A stretch of 64,000 nucleotides of DNA, from the NCBI GenBank assembly GCA_020747065.1, contig JAGMVK010000012.1, positions 434,001-498,000 on the forward strand. Direction: 5' to 3'. Shown here piece by piece: positions 57,612 through 64,000 of this stretch; the stretch's first letter is position 1, and every line of letters begins with the position of its first letter. The position numbers and the translations under genes are program-made. A model generated the notes under the pieces. That model ran no database searches and was not told the DNA's origin. It saw nothing but the letters and a program-made list of their open reading frames with translations. This DNA is from Cadophora sp. MPI-SDFR-AT-0126. Lineage: Eukaryota; Ascomycota; Leotiomycetes; Helotiales; Ploettnerulaceae.

Positions 57612-57932
57612 TTAGACAGGATTGGTTACAATGCTGCCGTTCTTGTGTCCTGTAATTCGGCGACTCACTTTACGTACAGAAGCTAGTAAACTGTATATGT
57701 AAGCACTTACATGCAAGCTTCGGATTTTCGACCTGTGACACTGCAGGAGCGGCGGGAGGCACTTTTGTTCTGATAAATTAGCTCGCACCATCTTACCACT
57801 TGCTGGATGGGTCAAGATCTTTGTCAGATCCTGCAAAGTCATTTTCTTTTCTCGAGACACACGCTCGATCGATTCCAGTATTATGCCAACCACTTTGAAT
57901 CTGGCCACCATTTCTGGTGCTGATTTAAGCAA
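57612..57932 (-). CDS. unrecognised short protein, probably spliced
   Basis: The open frame of 106 codons begins KSAPEMVARFKVVG, continues ILESIERVSREKKM and HPASGKMVR, and looks like real protein in its first 65 residues. A GTAAGT donor right after SLH (about 57709) suggests an intron, with the annotated end being intron read-through. A possible upstream exon near 58001-58101 (ending FSDLRP at a GTAAGT donor) joins in frame through a cacag acceptor at about 57946. No family is recognised. It lies between the O-methyltransferase and the Zn2Cys6 regulator. Confidence 0.4.
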   Translation of the reverse strand: MLKSAPEMVARFKVVGIILESIERVSREKKMTLQDLTKILTHPASGKMVRANLSEQKCLPPLLQCHRSKIRSLHVSAYIYSLLASVRKVSRRITGHKNGSIVTNPV

Positions 57933-58101
57933 AGTCTGTGCTGAAGGCTCGAATTAGGCGATTTCAGGACCTGGAGTGGGTACACATTACACTTACAGGT
58001 CTCAGATCACTAAAAGATAGTGAGAATGTCCACCGCGAACTCCATCCACTTCTCATGTCCATAGACGTAAAGGCAATGCGAGACTCGCTTCCCTGCAAAA
58101 T

Positions 58102-58477
58102 ATCAAAATACTAGGAAGTCTGTCTTACAGATGTCAGCTTTCTCTTTCCTTTTCACTACCGCACGTGAGATTTATAGTATTTTCATGTCTGATCATTCTC
58201 TTGTTGTCCAAAAACGCCCATGATTGACGTCAAAGTCAGACGGCTTAAAGCTGGAGCGAGAATACTAAAACTTGGGAGACTTGGCAGCGGGGGGTGACGA
58301 CCCCACCTCAGCCACAACCACGCCTCATGCTTACCGCTAACTTAAGCTTCTTCCCAACCATCAACATCGCAATTGGAAGATCGTGACGGACTGACATCGA
58401 CCTTATACAAGACATTTCCTCAACGGCAATGGATGCGTCTGCACAAGTCTCTTTGAGCTAAGTAAACCTCGTTCACC
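58102..58477. promoter_or_regulatory. upstream region of the Zn2Cys6 gene
   Basis: About 0.37 kb between the possible minus-strand exon and the regulator. TGACGTCA at 58226-58233 is a perfect CRE-like palindrome. Confidence 0.4.
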
Positions 58478-60879
58478 ATGAACCAGACGGCCTCCAGGAG
58501 TGCAATCGATCAGCAAGCCAGCAATCGCGCCTGCGAGGCTTGCCGAGCCCATAAAGTTCGTTGCCTTCCAAACACCCCGGGATCATCCAAAATATGTCAA
58601 AGATGTGCAAAGACAGACCGTCAATGCGTATATGCTGCTCCCATGAGGCGCAAACAGCGAAAACGGACAGACACCAGGGTCGCCGAGCTTGAAAGGGAGG
58701 TCTCTGCGATGCGAGCTCTGTTCCGGCAAGGCAACGAAGATATACCAGCCTTGTATCCTCAACTATCTGCCCAATCAGAAAGCTATAATAATACACCTCA
58801 AACTGGTATGAGTTTCGGTATACGATCAGATTCTCAGGTGCAGAGTGCTGAACTTGGCGAAACCCCTGCGTCATGGTCAATTCCGACCAACCTGAACCCT
58901 CCAGACCAGGAGGAACAAAGTCCTCCAGCATTTTCACCAGACTCCGACTTCATAGAGAGGGGGCTCATCACCATGGAAGAAGCAGCACGCCTCTTCAAGT
59001 CATACAATGATGATCTTGTTCAACATTACCCCGCAGTGTCTTTCGAGCCGACGGTTTCAGCTGAAGAGCTTCGGAGAACTAAACCCACCCTCTTCCTGGC
59101 AACGGTGGCTGCAGCTTCGGGACAATTGGGATCCCAGATTTACAGCATACTGAACTCCGAGTTGTTGTGTGCCTACGCGCACAAGACTGTCATAGAAGGT
59201 CAGAAGTCTCTCGAGCTTGTACAGGTTATGATTATTCTGTCAGTAGTAAGTAACGTTTTTCGCTTCGACAGTACCTGTATTCCAAATGTATTGAACTCAT
59301 ATACTGACATAAATCTAGTGGTATTTTCCGCCTGGAAAGTTCGCTCGTGAGTTCCTCCATCGAAAATTTGATACCTACGTTGAGATACAGCAGTCATCAA
59401 TATTTTATGCTTGCTCACTAACCACAATTTTAGAGCTGAAATATTATGAGTATATCCATATGGCCGCTACCATGGGACTTGATATTGGCCTTGGGACAGA
59501 TCCTAAATCATCCAGGGACCGGAGGCGGAATTTCGAAGAGAGTCCCAGCACCTTTCTCATAGACTCTGCGGAAATCGAAAGACGAAGGACATTTCTGGTG
59601 TGCTATCAGATTTCTACAGGGTATTTGAGGCTAAAATTATTTCTGGGAGGTCTGTTAACACTTAATGTAGAGTTTCGCTGAGCAGCAGGCGTCCCAATAT
59701 GCTCCGTTACAATCGCTGGGTGGAGGAGTGTCTGGAGTCATTAGCTAATAACTCAAACGCTTCCCAAACAGATAGATATTTGGTCTCCTGGATCAGACTT
59801 ATCAGAATCACAGAGGAAATCGGTCTAGCGTTTGGATTTGAAGACATCAGCAGTATGGCGAACCTTTCTGAGACTCGAACTCAGATCATGATGAGTGGAC
59901 TACAGAAAGCACTCCAGTCTTGGAAAGTCTTGGCTAGCTCCGACCTCAATGGTATGTATGGCGCTTTCATTCATGCCATAGCTTACCTCAATCAGATGCG
60001 TTGATGATCCAATATCACCACTCTCAACTATTTCTGCATGAAATCGCATTACACGATGACCACCAGCCGGAAGATTTCAGGCCTCCATTTGACATGGGGA
60101 AAATATTGTCAATTCACACAATTCCAGGGGCCAAAGATTCCTTCATCAAATCAACTGCGAACCTTATTTCTTCAGCTCAGTCGATGCTTGACATAATTCT
60201 CGGCATGGAACTCTCTGTCCTCCGTTCGCTTCCAATTTACAACTTTGTCCGCATGGCGTACTCAGTCATCATTCTGGTCAAGCTTTATATATCCTCCAAA
60301 TCTTCTGCAAGCAAGATCGGCGAAGTGCTGGATCGTGAGCGCTTGAGACTGGGCTTCTACCTCAAAGCACTCATCGATTTGCTTATTGCTGCCGTGGGAC
60401 CGATGGAATGCAGAGCCCCTTATACTTTTCTGGGAATGTTTATGCGATTTTACGGGTGGCATAAAGGTCAAGAGAGCAGCCAGACATTTACACCACCTCC
60501 GGTAGACACACCTGCCGTGGATCAATGCTGGCTCCCACCAATGCCTCGTGTCACCTACAAACTTGAACGAAATGACAGCAACACGACTAACAAGACTTCA
60601 AGTGTTGCGATGGATACCAACGTTCAATCACAAGCGGCCACTGACCACAATATTGCCATGGATAGCCAGTTCGATGCCCAAGATATGGAAGATTTGCAGT
60701 ACGAATTTGGAGACGGCTTAGATATTGATCAGTTTATGCTGTTGGGCGGCATGGAGACCTTCAACCCCGGATTCAACAACTGGCTTCCTGATATGGGTAT
60801 GACTGGAAGTACGAATGCGAGCCAGATGCCAGGGATGTACGGATACGAATTCCATGGTGATAACAATCCTTCCATATGA
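58478..60879 (+). CDS. Zn2Cys6 transcription factor with fungal-specific domain
   Basis: Exons 58478-59245, 59319-59346, 59434-59620, 59671-59951 and 59996-60879 give 715 aa. The zinc cluster is C19, C22, C29, C40, C43 and C50 (ACEACRAHKVRCLPN), followed by a basic linker and a coiled coil (RVAELEREVSAMRALF). The middle homology region holds WYFPPGKFAR, YYEYIHMAATMGLDIGLG, ERRRTFLVCYQIS and SLSSRRPNML, across introns 2-4. These motifs fixed the 28 bp second exon. An acidic C-terminus rich in Asp, Met and Asn may activate transcription. It may control neighbouring genes such as the methyltransferase and RTA1 gene, but this is inference. Confidence 0.92.
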
Positions 60880-61946
60880 TGCATTCCCGGTTGATTGTTT
60901 ATCCCAAAGTCGCCTCTCTCGCTTACGTGCACACGACCATAAACTCCAGATCAGATCGCGCGAAAGCCTGTAATATTTGATTGTCTCCAAGGATAGTAGG
61001 GTCACGAGGTGATGCATTGACAGATGAAGAGGAAGTATTCGATCCGAGTCGAAGGGATGGCAGTGTCTGGAAGTGTCTATAGGCTGGCGTGCTGAGACAG
61101 TAATTCTCGAAATCCCAACGCTGACGATGATGACTGGATGTTCTGATGACTGTGAATCTGCTTGGGCCATGATGAACACTGTCAAAATAGGAGATGGTGA
61201 ATATGGTGTCCTGGACGAAAGCTGTTGGCCTCGTCTTCCGTTGAATCATCAAACCCTGCGAGACACTTACGCAACCTGCTTGATTCATCTTTCATCATGA
61301 CGAACAAACTTCGGTACATCGCTAAAGAGACCAAACCGTACATCGGCCCCCATCCTCTTCCGTCGAGGTTACCTAGAAGCCGTCGCACTCGTAGATACGG
61401 TCAGTAAAACCGTACCGAGAAAATATCGGTCGATACTTCGTTCAAGAACACTGCCCAGACAAGGGATTGTCTATGACGATGGTATTTCCACCACAACAAA
61501 TAAAAGCCTGCCAACCAAGCCGTGTCGCTTGGCATACGGCTGAGTTGGCCATCGGAGCCAAAAGCAAAGACCATCCTCCGATCACGTGCCTCTTACTTGC
61601 ATGACGATGACACCAAAAATGAAGCCCGAAGTGCGGTAATTGGGTCATGGTAATGCTTGTCATAACGCTTAGCTCTGTAATTAACAGATGCTCGTTTTGA
61701 ATTGCCCGGAGAGACAGAGGTCGCGATTCAAGACCGTCTCGCCGATGCGCTAAGCTGTGGCTAATGTTTGCCAAGAAAGGAGAGCGGCAGGGTGAAATGA
61801 CCTCCTCAACCTGTGGACGCGAGATATATACCTTCATGGATGCCACTTCAGAAGGCATATTGAGAAAGGCCAGACGGTTTTATTGGAACGATTCCAGCAT
61901 CCGATAAGATTCCAACCCAAGCCTATCTCCCAAATAGCTCGTCACG
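60880..61946. other. intergenic
   Basis: 1.07 kb between two plus-strand genes. It has several short frames without motifs and nothing is recognised. Confidence 0.5.
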
Positions 61947-63166
61947 ATGTCTAGCGGAAGGCCCAACAGAGGGTATATCGACCCGAATTTCCCCAACCCT
62001 ATGGGCCCTGGTGATGCGAGTATAATTATCTATGGGTAAGTATCAGTATCGTTCCTGCATATGGATTTTGGCTGAAAGGCGACAGATATACGCCAAACTT
62101 CACTCTCTGTATCCTTGGCATCGTGTTCTTTACGCTCCTGTTCTTCGCCCATCTCTTCCAAATGATCCGAGTTCGTCTCTGGTCTTTTCTCCCTTTGGTC
62201 ATTGCTGTACGTCCAAACTCTTGCTCATCGCCCCCTCTTCTCTCGCGTCCCCCTTTCCCGATGATCGATGATCTGGGATTCTGGTCAACAAGCTTGTATT
62301 GCGGACAAGATCTTGCGAGACTCCCGATATCGTTGCTGATAGCGCTGACTTTGTGAAGTGTGTCATGGAGGTCGTAGGATACGCTTTCCGGGCCCTATCC
62401 TCCCGCAAGAATCCATATCATATCAGCTACTTCGTCGTACAGGTAAGACCAGCTTTGCAAAGCAATCCGCCCCCTTTCAGCTGGCTTGGTGATGCCAGAA
62501 TTCACTATACGTTCTCAAAAATCGACCTCCTCGCCCACATAGTGCCATAACAATTAGCTGAACACACCGCGTTAGTACTTTCTGATTGTCACAGCTCCAG
62601 TTCTTACCTCAGCATCGATCTATGTATGCTTGACGAAAGTACTAGTTTGGGCCGCCGACGAGGGTCTGGATCTAAGCACCAAAACTCTACTGCTTCGAAA
62701 GAAAATCGTGCTATGGGCCTTCATCACCATCGATGTCTTCTGCACGATCCTACAGATAACCGGCGCTGGTCTCATCGGTGGCGCAACTTCCAAAGGCAAG
62801 GATCCCAGCACCGCAAACAACATCCTCCTCGCTGGCCTCGCGATCCAAACAGCAGCTTACTTCGTTTACTTGTCGCTGTTGGTGGTCGTCATCACGGCAA
62901 TATACCGTGTTCACAGGACGGCCCAGAAGGCGGGCAATAATCCTTTCTTGGGCGTCTTGGCGCTTGCTAGTACTTTGATCTTTATCAGAACGATTTTCAG
63001 ACTGGCAGAGACTAGTCAGGGTGTCTTTGGTCATCTTTCAAGCCATGAGGGCTATTTCGCTGGGCTAGAGTTTGCTCCTGTTGTGGCTGCTCTTACGATT
63101 CTGGCTGTTTGGTTTCCTAGCCGATGGCCTGTTGTGACGGACAGAGTGAAGGTCGAAGGTGTGTAA
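61947..63166 (+). CDS. RTA1-family seven-helix membrane protein
   Basis: Exons 61947-62035, 62086-62206, 62359-62442 and 62576-63166 give 294 aa, the normal length. Introns 2 and 3 are long for this genome (152 and 133 bp). About seven membrane helices run from YTPNFTLCILGIVFFTLLFF to VAALTILAVWF. Family landmarks include EVVGYAFR, VTAPVLTSASIY, the ILQITGAGLI segment and LIFIRTIFRLAE. Yeast relatives (Rta1, Rsb1) give resistance to aminocholesterol or act in sphingoid-base export. The real substrate here is unknown. Neighbours are a regulator and an O-methyltransferase. Confidence 0.92.
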
Positions 63167-63372
63167 AGTGGCTTTGATTGAACCTTAGGGAATTGGTTCT
63201 TCTATGGTGATAGTTTTGTAATGGTGTTCCATTGCATGGTACGGATCTGCGATAAGAGTGAGAAGATTTTTGTTGATCATGGATAGAGGTTGGCGTGTAA
63301 GGCATTTAGTTTTGCTTTTGAGCATAGAACCCTGAGCGTACAATGTGAGATTAGGGATTACCTACAACTATG

Positions 63373-64000
63373 TCATTCCTTCCTTGCTGGCCGTACCATG
63401 AAGACCTCAATGAATTCCTTCTCACTTAGAACGCCCTCTCCCTTCCCCTCCAACTCCACCACTAACCTATCAACCTCCCGAAATCCAAGATGCTCATAGA
63501 TCGGCTTTCCGTCTGGACTAGCCTCTAAATACGTCTCCGTGCCTTCAGAATCCGACTTCTCAATTCCCCATCTCAACAGCTTCCCCGCTGCGCCCTTTCC
63601 TTGATACTCCGGCCTCGTAGCAATGACCTCCAGATACCAATGATCCCTCCCCTTCATGATCTCCGCATGGCGATTCACCAGATTCCCAAAGAAGTGGTTA
63701 GCGAGCGCGACATCAGCACCCTCTGGCCAGACCGGCATATCCGTGCCAAAGGCTTCATTAGGTCCGTTCCATTTAGCGTATGAGACGATCTTCTGTTCTG
63801 GAGAGTCTGAGTCGTAAATACAAATGAAGTGTGCATTGGGACTTTTCAGTTCTTCGACGACGGAATTATACCACCATGTCCAGGCGGGAAAGTTACGTGT
63901 GGCTGAAGGATCTCGGGGAAAGACGACGAGGGAGATGGCGTCGATTGAGAAGGCAGAGAAGTAGATGTCTGTTAGATCCGCGGCATCTTCGAGAGTTGCT
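63373..64000 (-). CDS. GNAT N-acetyltransferase, 5' end cut by the window
   Basis: The frame is open from the window edge to a TGA at 63375-63373, so 209 codons are visible and the start is missing. It has the GNAT acetyl-CoA loop IATRPEYQGKGAAGKLLRWG and the following YLEASPDGKPIYEHLGF, which together mark motifs A and B. An upstream beta-strand region (FICIYDSDS, IVSYAKW) also fits. Such fungal GNAT proteins acetylate small molecules or are uncharacterised. It converges on the RTA1 gene 206 bp away. Confidence 0.9.
   Translation of the reverse strand, partial: ATLEDAADLTDIYFSAFSIDAISLVVFPRDPSATRNFPAWTWWYNSVVEELKSPNAHFICIYDSDSPEQKIVSYAKWNGPNEAFGTDMPVWPEGADVALANHFFGNLVNRHAEIMKGRDHWYLEVIATRPEYQGKGAAGKLLRWGIEKSDSEGTETYLEASPDGKPIYEHLGFREVDRLVVELEGKGEGVLSEKEFIEVFMVRPARKE

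Noticed and set aside
1..64000. Search for tRNA, rRNA, CRISPR arrays and transposase motifs
   Set aside because: No T-loop/A-box pairs, no spaced repeats, and no DDE transposase or reverse transcriptase motifs were seen by eye; weak structures could still be missed.

Overview
The window is a 64 kb piece of a filamentous ascomycete (Pezizomycotina) nuclear genome. Genes lie on both strands, most have short introns of about 45-100 bp with GT-AG ends (occasionally GC-AG), and the gene set is typical of these fungi: Zn2Cys6 regulators, RFX and forkhead factors, Mid1, AzgA, an RTA1 family membrane protein, Yop1, Spt4, Kin17 and aspartate kinase. The forkhead and pectinesterase genes suggest a plant-associated or saprotrophic Leotiomycete-like fungus, but that placement is inference. 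I found no rRNA, tRNA, CRISPR or clear transposon.

Layout. 1-8 kb: a WHIM/DDT chromatin protein, a DUF1770 protein, a Zn2Cys6 regulator and an acetamidase-type amidase. 8.9-9.5 kb: a small cysteine-free secreted protein, followed by a gene-poor stretch of about 4.9 kb. 14.3-32.4 kb: a housekeeping block with the purine permease AzgA, a Sep1-like forkhead factor, the Mid1 calcium channel subunit, Yop1, an RFX factor and aspartate kinase. 34.0-41.3 kb: one very large secreted protein (2344 aa by my splice model) with five tandem pectin methylesterase (CE8) domains and a Thr/Ser-rich tail of about 540 residues. 42-43.8 kb: Kin17 and Spt4. 44.2-45.4 kb: a decayed SRPK-like kinase gene. 46.3-55.7 kb: a free-standing STAND/HeLo-like N-terminal domain protein, two single-pass Ser/Thr-rich membrane proteins and an Hsp70-like ATPase. 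56.3-63.2 kb: an O-methyltransferase, an unrecognised short gene, a Zn2Cys6 regulator and an RTA1 family protein, which could be a small metabolic group. The window ends inside a GNAT acetyltransferase.

The most unusual item is the five-domain pectinesterase. Three domains keep the full active site (QDT, DFIWG and LGRP motifs). The first two have lost catalytic residues and may act as binding or structural modules. Exon boundaries were read by hand from splice consensus, reading-frame continuity and family motifs. They are internally consistent (every model sums to a multiple of three) but have not been tested against RNA.
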